64,000 bases of DNA from Axinella damicornis (lineage: Eukaryota; Porifera; Demospongiae; Axinellida; Axinellidae): the NCBI GenBank assembly GCA_963931865.1, contig OZ007508.1, forward strand, positions 17,241,762 through 17,305,761, written 5' to 3'. Below the pieces are notes generated by a model. The model made no database searches and had not been told where the DNA came from. It worked only from the letters and a program-made list of their open reading frames with translations. Positions 33,801 through 44,676 of the stretch are shown here, one piece after another. The position numbers and the translations under genes were made by a program. Within the stretch, counting starts at the first letter, position 1, and the number at the start of each line of letters is the position of its first letter.

Positions 33801-35037
33801 GTGACTGCTCATGGGCCTACCGCTATGGCCGGTGATGTTGCTGCTAGACTGCTTCAGCTAACCTGACTCACAGTTGCTGTGATGTGTACGAGTGTACGTT
33901 TAGTGCTATAATTTCTGTGGCCTATGCTCATTGCCCAGTCACATTCTGATGACAGTCATGTGAATGCAACTGCTCCTTGCATGTCCCGGTGCATGCACTT
34001 CGCTCAGGCTCACCCTCCAATGTCCCGCATTCCACTAGTATATTGGCCGGTAGATGCTCACTGTAAACATTCTCCATGTCCAGAGTGCAATCAACAGTGT
34101 TACTGGACACATTCTGTGCAACCTGCTCTATTTCAAAGGTTATCCTCACACCCACTGACTAATGTCTACAAGTGGTATGTGTATTCCAATACATTTCTGT
34201 ATATACACAGTAACAACCAACTTTACACTACTCACATACCCTCTTGAGATCCTCTTGTGCTCGTGCATGCTTGGAGGCATCCTGGGGTGGTAGGGAGAGG
34301 GCAGTGACAACATGAAGGACATACCACCTCCCACACATGGTAGAGTGTGCCCCACCCACATGTAGTATAGACCACACCAGGCTAACCACACCCCCTCCCC
34401 TCCTTCCCAGGTTTCCACTTCACTCCAGCATGAGGGGACATTATGAACTCCACTCGTGCATCTCTCTATCGACACCACCACAAAATGGAGGCAAGGTGAC
34501 TAAGACTAAACTTCAAGTACCAACAAAGTACCACAATATGCATGCACCTCAAACTGTCATTTGAAAGTCCTTTGTTTTGATGACAGGCATCTGTTGCAAC
34601 CTCTATCTTAAACTCGCTCCCTTCAGTTCTCCATCACTTGCAGTATGTGGCCGTACTACAAGTGATCCAAACCTGGAGGCCTGGGAATGAGGCTACTCAA
34701 TCTCCCAGACACAGAAACTCCTAACAATGCAATGATAAGGCCGGCTAGTGTTCATGTAGCAATGTCAGCATACCTTCTGCACCCACTCAGGAAGGGAGGC
34801 ACCCTGGGACAACAGAGAAGTACAGAGGTGAAACATACACACAACTATTCCTTATTATTGCACAACACACACTATCCGCCATGCTGTCATCAGTAGCAGG
34901 CTAGCTATTAGCCTCATTCCCAGCAACAAAAGCTGGGCATGGAGGCCTGGGAACGAGGCTAATAGCTACAGGATACCATCAACTGTGTCTTCCCTCCGAC
35001 CTACTGGTTTGCTCCACTCCTCCAGGTCAGAGACCCA
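13488..35037 (-). CDS. Coiled-coil protein gene assembled from microexons (partial, 11 exons recognised)
   Basis: In transcript order the exons are 35037-35005 (WVSDLEEWSKP), 34803-34774 (GASLPEWVQK), 34281-34240 (DASKHARAQEDLKR), 33073-33035 (ends LWEQKRL), 32367-32335 (WQQLSERERRK), 28302-28282 (MLREQRE), 28004-27981 (VQQSDATW), 22140-22063 (TGLGVDDSESN...), 21481-21461 (LKQRDLQ), 17757-17716 (QVARYQKQQRELEK) and 13674-13488 (EKASLMQELSDG...). Each lies between an AG acceptor and a GT donor. All are phase 0 at both ends except the last, which leaves one base. Four exons are 21 or 42 nt, one or two heptads. The product is rich in Glu, Gln, Arg and Leu, as expected of a coiled coil. I do not recognise the family. 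Both ends are missing, and the exons could belong to more than one transcript. Confidence 0.6.
14260..14534. mobile_element. hAT-like MITE with poly-G tract
   Basis: The ends CAGTGGCGGATTTGGGGAGG and CCCCTTTCTAAATTCGCCACTG form an imperfect terminal inverted repeat of the CAGTGGCG type seen in hAT elements. ATTAAC occurs on both flanks. A 29-G run (14,278-14,306) lies just inside the left end. No transposase. Absent from copy B. Confidence 0.75.
14535..17715. other. Intron-scale DNA with TIR-element fragments
   Basis: Holds family-2 ends (CTCCCATTAATACGCCCCC near 15,250, and CGTATTAGCGGGACACTACG near 17,665) and an inverted repeat at 16,245-16,410. A stretch near 15,070-15,130 is bounded by AG and GT, but its phase does not fit the neighbouring exons. 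No confident exon. Confidence 0.5.
16245..16410. mobile_element. Palindromic MITE-like element
   Basis: Arms run from about TTTGCAGTGCATTACAGGCT through CAATCTAGTTAACGGTC and return as GACCGTTAACTAGATTG to ACTGCAAAGTGG, around a short hairpin loop (CGCCTTCGGCTCG). It encodes nothing. Confidence 0.75.
17758..20009. other. No confident gene
   Basis: Open frames at 18,044-18,238 and 18,593-18,994 on the plus strand show no domain I recognise and no convincing splice context. A zero-length AG|GT site (CTTCCTGTTTCCAG|GTAAGC) occurs near 19,773 on the plus strand. Confidence 0.4.
20010..21141. mobile_element. Foldback element with about 300-bp inverted arms
   Basis: The ends read GGGTAATTCC and GGAATTACCC. 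Inside, the arms stay complementary for about 300 bp (for example ATGGCTTCCGGATTATAGCCC against GGGCTATAATCAGGAAGCCA). The centre has no transposase. A related single arm starts near 63,110. It lies in an intron of the coiled-coil gene model. Confidence 0.8.
21461..21481 (-). CDS. 21-nt microexon LKQRDLQ (coiled-coil gene)
   Basis: The acceptor CTCCCCTCCAG and donor GTATGTAC bound exactly seven codons in phase 0. The sequence is one heptad of charged residues. Confidence 0.6.
21623..21834. repeat. CA microsatellites
   Basis: Three CA-repeat tracts (about 21,623-21,652, 21,744-21,761 and 21,800-21,834) separated by unique DNA. Open frames across them are His/Thr artefacts. Confidence 0.9.
22063..22140 (-). 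CDS. 78-nt exon of the coiled-coil gene
   Basis: The acceptor is TTTTCTCTTTCTGGGTAG and the donor GGGAG|GTAGATG, phase 0 on both sides. It encodes 26 residues from TGLGVDDSESN to MIEALKSYTWE. The acidic start and helical end suit the beginning of a coil. Medium confidence because the frame stays open past the donor. Confidence 0.5.
22303..23507. mobile_element. Nested inverted-repeat element
   Basis: The outer arms (about 22,303-22,615 and 23,235-23,507) are inverted copies, including GACGACTCAGAGTGTGAGTC against GACTCACACTCTGAGTCGTC. Within them, a second pair begins TACCGTACTCTCGCGAAAGT (22,690) and ends in its complement (23,245), so one TACCGTA-group element sits inside another foldback unit. 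No transposase. Confidence 0.8.
23640..23690. repeat. Short hairpin
   Basis: GTTATTCAATTAGAAGCC and GGCTTCTAATTGAATAAC pair around a short loop (AAGGCGCAGCCA). It probably marks the start of the dispersed module that continues to about 24,190. Confidence 0.7.
23700..24190 (+). repeat. Dispersed module, copy 1 (shared with 31,650-32,105)
   Basis: Shares with 31,650-32,105 an open stretch ending KKRCIQGEFSGD, then an untranslatable part, then CTTCCACAGGAAACCACGCC and GACACTGCGCATGCGTATTC. The peptide is kept in the same frame in both copies, but the sequences after GEFSGD differ. It may be a transposon fragment or a captured exon; the function is unknown. Confidence 0.6.
24305..25275 (-). mobile_element. 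TIR element with 118-codon open frame
   Basis: The ends CTTAAGGTAGGAAGCATG and CATGTTTCCTACCTTAAG are an 18-bp inverted repeat with one mismatch. On the minus strand an open frame of 118 codons runs 25110-24754 (Thr/Leu/Pro-rich, with KNYAWIYHLLSSLAGYSPKL). It resembles no transposase I know, so it may be a remnant or chance. Confidence 0.65.
26243..26292 (+). CDS. Candidate first exon MFNRLEEEQLHLENYV
   Basis: ATG TTC AAT AGA starts 16 charged, helix-forming codons that end at AC|GTAAGA. Alternatively the preceding TTTTCCATTCATTATG...AATAG could be an acceptor. It is on the strand opposite the neighbouring coiled-coil exons, and no downstream partner was found. It may be real or chance. Confidence 0.25.
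27279..27327. mobile_element. Short palindromic element, 49 bp
   Basis: TAGCCTCATTCCCAGGCGC is mirrored by GCGCCTGGGAACGAGGCTA. The flanks GTGTGTTAC and GTGTGCTAC form a 9-bp repeat with one mismatch. Confidence 0.8.
27981..28302 (-). CDS. Two microexons: MLREQRE (21 nt) and VQQSDATW (24 nt)
   Basis: 28302-28282 lies between CACTGCTTCAG and GTACGCC. 28004-27981 lies between TTGTTCCTCCTCCAG and GTAAGTGTAC, both excellent sites. Both are phase 0. They follow each other 277 bp apart in the coiled-coil gene. Confidence 0.55.
28837..29245. mobile_element. hAT-like MITE (CAGGGGCGGCGGCACG ends)
   Basis: CAGGGGCGGCGGCACG and CGTGCCGCCGCCCCTG are perfect 16-bp inverted ends, flanked by TTGAAT and TGAAT. 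G and C runs lie just inside each end. The internal part is related to stretches at 7,720-7,860 and 38,220-38,370. Confidence 0.8.
29600..29696. mobile_element. Short GGTTACGGGA element (97 bp)
   Basis: Has the same ends as the adjacent longer copy (GGTTACGGGAT... and ...CCCGTAACC) and the same GTCTGGCCACGCCCACCGCG subterminal block. It is an internal-deletion form of that element. Confidence 0.75.
29700..30276. mobile_element. Long GGTTACGGGA element (577 bp)
   Basis: Begins GGTTACGGGATCTCTGC and ends GGGGATCCCGTAACC. TTA separates it from the short copy, and TTA also follows its right end, so TTA may be the target site. No transposase frame. Confidence 0.7.
30277..31146. other. No gene seen
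   Basis: Contains a TA microsatellite at about 30,472-30,490 and a CTTT-rich tract near 30,708-30,740. No splice-bounded exon. Confidence 0.5.
31147..31275 (-). CDS. Candidate terminal exon ending in a stop
   Basis: A strong acceptor (TTATGTCATTTTTTTTAG) opens 42 codons in phase 0, from QQAHDYLTLAFTLPAM to DTKPVLPELK, then TAG. The phase agrees with the coiled-coil exons upstream, the nearest being WQQLSERERRK at 32,335. It could be an alternative last exon giving a shorter product, or show that the downstream microexons belong to another gene. No AATAAA is evident nearby. Confidence 0.45.
   Translation of the reverse strand, partial: QQAHDYLTLAFTLPAMAEESDPASQKPTLFWMDTKPVLPELK
31294..31566. 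mobile_element. Near-perfect palindrome, 130-bp arms
   Basis: The left arm (ACAAGTAATAAAAAACATTT...) returns as its complement after a loop of about 12 nt (31,424-31,435), with only a few mismatches. It is a foldback MITE or a very recent inverted duplication. It has no coding capacity and lies directly upstream of the candidate terminal exon. Confidence 0.85.
31650..32105 (+). repeat. Dispersed module, copy 2 (shared with 23,700-24,190)
   Basis: Plus-strand frame reads RLTKKRCIQGEFSGDKKDKR and stops at 31,838; see copy 1. The later part has short repeats based on CAACTTCG and the shared GACACTGCGCATGCGTATTC. Confidence 0.6.
32335..33073 (-). CDS. Two exons of the coiled-coil gene (39 and 33 nt)
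   Basis: 33073-33035 (FGLVLSLWEQKRL) has a weak acceptor (GAAGCCTCAG) and a good donor (GTGAGT). 32367-32335 (WQQLSERERRK) follows CTCTGTCTCCCTGTGCACACAG and ends at GTGGGC. Both are phase 0. Confidence 0.5.
33191..33311. repeat. 27-bp tandem repeat, four and a half units
   Basis: The unit GTGGTGATAATAGGAGCCCC plus ACGTGGT repeats almost without change. Its length is a multiple of three, so it gives a false nine-residue peptide repeat (VVIIGAPRG). Confidence 0.9.
34240..35037 (-). CDS. Three consecutive exons of the coiled-coil gene
   Basis: 35037-35005 (acceptor GATTACCACAG, donor GTAGGT), 34803-34774 (acceptor TTCTCTGTTGTCCCAG, donor GTATGC) and 34281-34240 (acceptor CTACCACCCCAG, donor GTATGT). 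All are phase 0, encoding WVSDLEEWSKP, GASLPEWVQK and DASKHARAQEDLKR. No start codon was found upstream. Confidence 0.6.
34911..34966. mobile_element. Short palindromic element
   Basis: TAGCCTCATTCCCAG...CTGGGAACGAGGCTA with an internal AACAAAAGCTGGGC block typical of the longer family members. The flanks share TAGCTA. Confidence 0.7.
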
Positions 35038-35039
35038 CT

Positions 35040-36550
35040 GTGGTAATCATTGAGGGGAGGGAGGAAGGTAGAGACGGACATAAATCACATGTACATGTAA
35101 ACAACAGCAAACACAGCCAGCAGAGGAGGTGGTGATGATCACAGACATACAGTCTGGCTGACTCATCATTGAAATATCAATCTGGTAAAATCTGACACAC
35201 ACAAATGATAGCCCCATTCCCAGACCATCGCATGCAGTACCTCTCTGCAAAACTAAATTATGTTCATTATTATCGGACCCCTGGACAAAATTTTGGGAAA
35301 TGGTACGCTCCTGGATATTTGGTCCAGGTAAGCCTAGACCTGGCCGGTCACACGTAGCTAGAGTTGGTGACATTCGCATCCTGCAGGCCCATTCCCATAC
35401 TGCTCCTTGGCATAATAATGGCTAGGATGACATCATCTTTCAGCCATGATTGGGATTGAGCGAGAATCTGCCCTTCAGCACCTGAAATGTTCATCCAGAA
35501 GGAAATCGAGGGCTACTCTACGTAGCCATTCATGTACCTGGTACTATATAGAGTCCTCTATGCAGAACTGTATCATACAATTGCCTGGCCATTAATCCAG
35601 GGAATTTGTGGTGCGGGATACCAATTTGGTCTCCCAGAAATTGCTGGACCAAAACTCCATCACAGATCATTTCTCTGTGTGCTCATACTGTAAACAATGA
35701 GTGAGCAGGTGCTTATGTGGAGCAGGTCACACCTATTTCAGGTGATTGCTCAAGCAGGCCGTTTTTCCCTTGCCCTCGAGATTGAGGCAACAGGTCTACT
35801 CATAAGAGGTTACACTAAGATGAAGCTAAGGTCACTCCATAAACTTCCTATTTCCCATCCATCACCACATCAGCCAAGCTGGAGGCAGGACTGCAGGTCC
35901 CCATTCATATACTGACATATCACACACGTCAGTTCACTTCCGCTATACAACCATGCCATTCATGCTGTCGACCTTGTAACCGCTGAACAACTCTGCTGTC
36001 ACGGATTAGCTCTGCCATATCACATTACCATTTCCAGAAACGTTAGTCCAGAAGACTCATCGCACAAGGTACTAACTTCCTTAACTGACAGTCACAATTT
36101 CTTGACTAGGTTGCAGCTGTGACTAGTGTCTATGGGAGTGGTACAGATACATACAAACCTTTTTTCCTAGCGGTTGAGTAGCTAAACTATTAATTTTTTA
36201 TAGTTTTCCTCACTGTTCTGTTATTGTGTACTGCAGTGACTATCTTTATGCACATTAGCTTTGCTGCATCTGGGCTAAGCCGTGAATAGCCCTTGGTTAG
36301 AGCCAGCACAAAATGTGCCTAGAAAACAGCGCTCTCACCTTGTAGAGCCTCAAATCCCAGTGTTCAAGGCTGACTTTTCAGCTAGAACGAGTTACCATTG
36401 CTCGAGCATCTTGATCGCGTACTTGTTAACGAGTGGGCATGGTTAGACTGATGAATGTGGAAAGCATGGCTGTGTGCAGTTCTGTGTAAAGTTTTGAGCA
36501 TGAAAACTGACGGGAACTTTATCTAGGGGATGTTTAGGTAAATAACATGC
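35040..36550. other. No gene seen
   Basis: Between the coiled-coil exons and the 3' side of the Rab14-like gene. Open frames here show no domain and no splice borders. Confidence 0.5.
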
Positions 36551-36801
36551 TATAGGCCCGTTGCACATTTTCCGTGGAATTTCTGTATACTATCCGGAAG
36601 CCGCCATCTTGGTGTACCGAAATACATTGGCTTTATATGCAGTATCAATCAAAATGTGTCCTGCGTCAGTGGTAAGCGTTTATATTAGCCTACGTAGCTA
36701 CGTAGCAATCACATTTCGTCCGATTCAACACATACTAGAAGCATTGTCGGTGCATGATTGTGTATTCTCGAATTGATGACGTCAGCTGCAACAGGTCTAT
36801 A
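36551..36801. mobile_element. TIR element, TATAGRCCYGTTGCA family, copy 1
   Basis: Starts TATAGGCCCGTTGCA and ends TGCAACAGGTCTATA. An inverted relative is at 38,561-38,871, sharing TATACTATCCGGAAGCC and ACACATACTAGAAGCATTG. No transposase. Confidence 0.75.
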
Positions 36802-37667
36802 AAACTGACCTCCAAAGTCTACGATTGGTAAAGGGTTAAAGTGTTCAAGTTCAATATTAAATTTTCTTGACCCAAGTCACAGCTGTCACTACGGCGTCTA
36901 TGGGAGTGACACCACCTTGGCCTTGAATAATACACACTATGGCCTGACCCCCTTGAAGTACTGGCACGTGTGGTAAGACCTGGGAGACAGCTAAGAAGAG
37001 TTTTAGCTACCAGAAGGGAAGTCATTGCATGCAGAGCCGCTTACATGCGGTTATACTATAACTTATGGCCGCATTAATATGCTGCATGCAGTTCTTACAA
37101 ATTTAAACTCGGGCGCCGCTCTAGACTCGGCAGATCCGCCACGACCATGATCAGGGCGTTTCCCAGTAGCCATCCTGATGTTTACCGAGCCCGGGCCCAC
37201 AAGCAGCCCCTCTACAGTCTAGTACCGGAGGAGTAGTTTTCTAAGCTCGCTTGTGATTGGTTCACTTATGTCACTTACGTCATAGCCTCGTACCCAACCA
37301 AGCTAGTACACGTTTCCGGCTGGGCACGAGACTAAGCTAGCTAGGCCCGCGCCCTCACGCGGAACGCGTACGAGGCTACTTACGTCATACAGTGTATACT
37401 TAAGGGTATATTATCGCAGGTTAGGGTGTGTTTTATATTGTTATTATAGCCAATAGAATTGAAGCTTTGAAAACCACTCCGGGATAGCTCCAGCCCCTCC
37501 CCTATCACGTGATGAGGAAGTCCGTCATGCACGCATCTAATTTCCGACAACTATTGTACAATGTCAAAGGACACAATAAATCTATGGCCAGTACATTAAT
37601 AGTAAAAGTGCAAGCAAACAATAATATTTGTAACACCAGAAAAATTAAACTAAGGTTCGTGAACAAA
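36802..37667. other. Downstream flank of the Rab14-like gene, no gene seen
   Basis: A motif near 36,870-36,905 (GTCACAGCTGTCACTACGGC) resembles one at 36,115. No polyadenylation signal could be assigned to Rab14 with confidence. Confidence 0.4.
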
Positions 37668-38560
37668 CTAGCAATTGCATCCGTCCTGCTTTTGTTCTCT
37701 TGGTTGCTTGCGATCTTGTGGAGTGATAGTGGATTTTAACTGTACACCGGTGTCTGCTGCGTTCAGGTCGATACTGGAAACAAGAGGGGGAGACACAGCT
37801 AGAGTCAACTGCATGCACACACTTCAAAGTGGACAATGTGCAAGCACAGAATAGTGCAGTTCTTCACATGCTCTACGTACGGGAGCACATGTTCTATGTA
37901 CGTATGATGTATCACCTCCAGCTATTTACATTATGGCAAAAAACCTTTCATATCACAAGTGGATGGGAATAATAGTAGTGTAATTAATAGTTGGTTGGAT
38001 GAGCGGCAGTGTTACATTTCAGGGCCAGTACGGCTGGTACGGTTTTGGCCATACCACTTTTTTAGTCGCCTTATAATAATTAGTAGGCGTGGGCTACCTG
38101 TATACCTTCCGCGTCCTAGAAATTATGCGCGCAAAGCGTGCATTATATCATGACATCTCCTTTCCACTTTGACGGTCACGGATGACACGGAAAGTCGAAA
38201 GCAGTACAGTGCATGCAGTGCAAAGCATGAAGGTGCCACGAGAGCCCTGGGCCATATAGACAGCTGAAAAATTAAGGTGAAAAATTTTAATCTGCGCTTC
38301 GCGCGGACAGATCAGCGCTTCGCACCTCAATTCACTGCCTTCGGCAGTGGCCGTACCACTCCAAAATAGCTCGCGGCAGCGCTGCATTTCACTTGTGCAG
38401 ACAGGAAGAGGGAGTGGCCAAGCTGGTCAGCTCTGCAGTGACTTACTTCCCATCCTGAATATTCTGGTAAATCTTCTTAGCTGTCTCGATGAAGACATCT
38501 TCAACGTTATCTCCGCTGAGGGAGGAACAAGATAGAATGTAAACATTGATGTGGTCCACC

Positions 38561-38871
38561 TATAGACCTGTTGCAGCTGATGTCATCATCATTTTGAGAA
38601 TACGGGCGGGTACACCATATTTTGCATTTTTGGAGATAGCAGCTTTTATGGCAATCTCGGCAAATGCAATCGTGCACCAACAATGCTTCTAGTATGTGTT
38701 GAAATGTGATTGATAGGCTATACAAACGCTTACTAGTGATGTACGTAGGGCACGTTTGGATCAATACTGCATATGAAGCCAATGTATTTTGATACACCAA
38801 TTAAGATGGTGGCTTCCGGATAGTATACGGAAATGCCATGGATAACGTGACGTCAGTGCAATGGGTCTGTA
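38561..38871. mobile_element. TIR element, TATAGRCCYGTTGCA family, copy 2
   Basis: Starts TATAGACCTGTTGCA and ends TGCAATGGGTCTGTA. It is an inverted relative of 36,551-36,801 and sits in a Rab14 intron between the exons at 38,987 and 38,515. Confidence 0.75.
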
Positions 38872-39416
38872 CTGTAGCTTGGCCCTTTCACAGGGCATAT
38901 TTAGCATGTCCACCATGCTTTCTAGGGATAGATATGATGGGTCAATTTCTCTGCAGAAAGTGTGTTCAGATATCACGCTTACTTACGTCTTAGCACTGGC
39001 TTCCATGAAGAGCAAACCTGCAAAGAGGGGACAAGATGGTGGACTATAATGTTTGGCCATGGGATGGATAACGACGAGTAGCAGTGGTTCAAAAGAAAGA
39101 GGTGCCTTCGATGTGAAAGGAAAATGAGACGAACAGAAAGGAGAAGGCTACAGGAGGCAATATGAGCGAAGAAGAGACCAAGGGAAAAGGAGAGGTTCAA
39201 CCAGCACAGGGCATACAGAATCAACTGGTAAAAGCAGTGCATACACACACATCAATACCCTGAAACTGACTCTATCCTAAATGCGTGTTGGTAGCTAATA
39301 CACTAGTGATACTGTACCACCTACCGTTCTCCTCTGCAAATTGCTTTGCCTCATCGTATGTCACATCCCGCTGAGCAGAGAAGATGGTGTGCATGCAGTG
39401 TCAAGTGAATGCATGG

Positions 39417-39457
39417 TTAGCCTCGTTCCCAGGCACGCGGCCTGGGAACGAGGCTAA
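39417..39457. mobile_element. Minimal palindromic element, about 40 bp
   Basis: AGCCTCGTTCCCAGGC, a 4-nt loop region, then GCCTGGGAACGAGGCT. It is flanked on both sides by ATGCATGGTT, a clear direct repeat expected from transposition. It lies in a Rab14 intron. Confidence 0.85.
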
Positions 39458-39774
39458 TGCATGGTTTACCCTGTCACCACACGTATACTCATGCATACTT
39501 GTCACTACTCATACATACCTGTCCTTCCAAACCTGACTTGTTCCCAATCAAAAATATAACCTAGGGAGATGAGAAATTGCTGTGTTCAAATATACCAGTC
39601 CCCCTCCAAGTACGGGGTGTACAGAGTAGGTAAGCTCTGGAGGTCAGTAGATGGTAGATTCCTTGTGGTCTGGGAATGGGGCTAGCATGTCAACAAGCAG
39701 TCCAGCTGTGATTGCACATTGTGTAATTGTTGGACTTCACACGGCAAGAGAACTTTTTGACAACGTTTTGATCA

Positions 39775-39963
<189 letters not shown>

Positions 39964-40688
39964 TCAACAGATTCACTTGCAAGCACTTGTTGCTAAACCA
40001 GATTAATTTGCAAGGTTAGAGTACAGGCTCTGCTGGTGATATGGCTTAATAATTGAAGTAGACAGTGCAAGGTAGTGATTAGTGCTACGCGAATGACAAA
40101 ATCACAAGACTGCTGTAGTGAAAGGTGAAATCGATGTACGGAATCAGTCTTTGTTTGGTTGCAATGAAGTGGATACTGCCAGGTGAGTTCTAGGTGGACA
40201 GCTATGGGGCAGAACCTTCCACGAGCATCCCAAGGATCCAGTCACATCCTTCGCGAATTAAGAACACCTATAGTGGTCCACTTAGAACTCACCACAAAGC
40301 ATCCGCTCAGCGAGTTTAGTTCGAAACAAACGAGGGCCGATTCAGTACATCAATTTCACTTTCACTAAGGGCCTCTATGGTAGTCCATGTGATGTTGTCA
40401 TTCATGAGACCTGAGAACAAGGATCCCAGTATCACGTTGGTCCTTGTACCGCCCACTCACCTAAACCGTTCCTGGCCTGCAGGATTTGCAGTTTGATCTT
40501 CTGGCCAGAGACCTCCACTATTCTTGTGCCAAACTCCATGCCGATAGTGTGAGGGCAGTCGGCCATGACTGGGGAGGCAGAAGCCAACTGTTTGAGTTAC
40601 GCTTTACCAGTTACATGCATGCACAACTCCCTAACTAGATGAACAACTATGCTGAAATATGCATAAGCTCCTACCCAACAAACTTGCT

Positions 40689-40759
40689 AGCCTCGTTCCC
40701 TGGCTCCCCCCTGTGCATGCGGTGAAGAAAAATACGGAGGAGCCTGGGAACGAGGCTAA
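40689..40759. mobile_element. Short palindromic element
   Basis: TAGCCTCGTTCCCTGGCTCC...GGAGCCTGGGAACGAGGCTA, flanked by ACAAACTTGC and ACAAACTGC (9-10 bp repeat with one gap). In a Rab14 intron. Confidence 0.8.
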
Positions 40760-40984
40760 CAAACTGCATCATGAATAGTGATACCAAAGACATAATCACT
40801 GATCTGCCCACTCAATTTTAACTTCAGCTTCAACCAAAAGATACATGCATACCGAATTGCCTGGTTGGAACGGTTTGACCCTCATTTACCTAGTGGTCGG
40901 TCATCATCAGCAGGCACCGCTCTGGTGGAAAGTGGCAACTGCAAGGTCTTTTATACTCAACAGGGGCATCGTGACAGACATAAT

Positions 40985-41109
40985 TAGCCTCATTCCCAGG
41001 ACCACACCCAGCTTTTCATCGTTTCCCAGGCCCCACCCAGCTTTCCGTCGCTTGCAGTATGGTACTGCAAGTGACAAAAAGCTGGGTGTGGGTCTGGGAA
41101 CGAGGCTAA
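40985..41109. mobile_element. Longer palindromic element with CACTTGCAGTA core
   Basis: AGCCTCATTCCCAGG...GTCTGGGAACGAGGCT with inner CAGCTTTCCGTCGCTTGCAG and its mirror. The flanks AGACATAAT and AGACAAT are similar. In a Rab14 intron. Confidence 0.75.
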
Positions 41110-41514
41110 GACAATGTCTGCCATATCGAGCCAGGATGGTGTGTAGTGCCATCTATCAAGACTATAAAGTTGAGTATAAATGACCTCGCAGTTGCCACTT
41201 TTAGAGCGGAGCCTGCTGACAGTGAACTGTCGCTATGTAAACGAGGGTCAAAACGGTCCAGCTGTGTGTAGGGACAGAGTGGAATTCTTAATTGAGGTTT
41301 TGGGGAGGTGATTCGATAAATCATTCCGGCTTACTGTAGGATGGGACATATTACTGTAATACCTATAAGGACATTAAGAGCCCATGATAATCGTGTCGAG
41401 GTGATTTTTAGAGTTAGATCGTTTTCAACTTCCTTCAGCTGACATTATTTGGTTCTACTTACATTACGGTTTCTGTCCGTTACTAGAAACACTTTGTTCA
41501 ATGACTCATGTGAT

Positions 41515-41565
41515 TATCGTGATGATCACGAGAGGTGATTATCGTGATGATCACGAGAGCTAAAG
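41515..41565. repeat. Short tandem repeat
   Basis: GTGATTATCGTGATGATCAC plus GAGAG occurs twice in a row. Each unit holds an inverted pair (CGTGATGATCACG). Confidence 0.7.
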
Positions 41566-42750
41566 CAATGCATCCTTAGGCCTTACTGCCCCTCCCACTG
41601 GCACCCCCTTCCCACTACCGTAGTCGCTTGTTATTAGGCAAGTTCACTAACAGGTGCACGTTAAGCGCAGGTTCGACTCTCGTCTCAGCTAAATTATTAA
41701 GTGCTGAAGTCCTTTTCTGGAAAATCACTTTCGATCCTACGGAGTGGAAAAGCTATAAATCAAAATGAAGTGCACTTCCTATTCAAGGAATACCATTCAA
41801 AATTAAGTGCATCTCAGTTATAGGAGCAGAATTCCCTCATGCGGAGATATAGGCGCGTGCACCTAATAACAAGCAACTATGGGATACCAAATATGGTATT
41901 TGAAGTATCAACCATGGAACTGTGCAGACTGTGCTGCAGTGACTGTTAGAAGGCAACTGGAGGAGGGCGTGGAGGTGGGCGTGGAGGTGGGCGTAGTATA
42001 GGTGGAGCTTCACCGACACGACAACTTTTGTTGATCGTATATATACTTAGCACGTTCCCAGACTCCTCCATAATGCTTTTGAAAATCTGGGAGGTGACTG
42101 GGAAAGAGGCTATACACGTACTGCTGAACATTACACATAGGTTTCAATTCTTGAGCTAGACCAGTTGAACACTACTACACTCTGTGCATATGAGGACTTA
42201 CACTCTTCTCAGTGAACTGATGGAGCAGGCAGGACTTGCCCACGCCCATGTCACCTGCACAGAGGAACAATGTGATCAAAAACAAAGTCCCAGGAAGACA
42301 GGAAATGGTACCACCACCAAATTGGAATGGAACCATGAATACCTAGAGTATGTAAACAAACACATTCTACAGCCCAAACAATACACGAACATGCAGCAGA
42401 TTAGTATCCACTTTCTGATTAGCGTGAACCACTCAGTACAGACACACTGACAGATAGGTTGATGTGAACGATCTGCATATCACCTCTAGCTTTAGATCAC
42501 ACAGAGGAAGGTATCACGTCATTCACGTGACACTAATTGCACCCTTGTGCAATTAGCGTCCAACATTCTCTTGACTAGCTTATGCTCTGAAAAGGAAGTG
42601 GGCGGGCATTTGCCACATATCATGTGGTGCAAGCTTGTTCTGAATAACATGACATTACAAGCGATCCCACAGTGCAGAGCAAGTGGAGGTGGAGGAGACC
42701 TGAGAGCAAGGACTGTCCAGTATCACGGTGGTCCTTGTACCGCCCACTCA

Positions 42751-44543
<1,793 letters not shown>

Positions 44544-44585
44544 CTTCAAGCAGTCAGCGACGTCCACTGATCCTCGAAACATCGG
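44544..44585 (-). CDS. Candidate exon MFRGSVDVADCLK
   Basis: The acceptor TTTCGTTTGCAG, then CCG ATG and 13 codons to the donor AAG|GTAGGG, phase 0. The phase is wrong for joining the Rab14 P-loop exon but would suit the coiled-coil exons. No partner is proven. Confidence 0.3.
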
Positions 44586-44676
44586 CTGCAAACGAAAGGG
44601 CGGCAGACTTCTTCGTTATTCTGGTATAGCTGTAAACTCCTGTTTTAATTTCGAAGTTGGAGATGGCTGAAAGGTA

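Noticed and set aside
41640..41700. tRNA-like B box (GGTTCGACTCTCG)
   Set aside because: The T stem and acceptor stem do not pair and no cloverleaf could be drawn. At most a SINE remnant.
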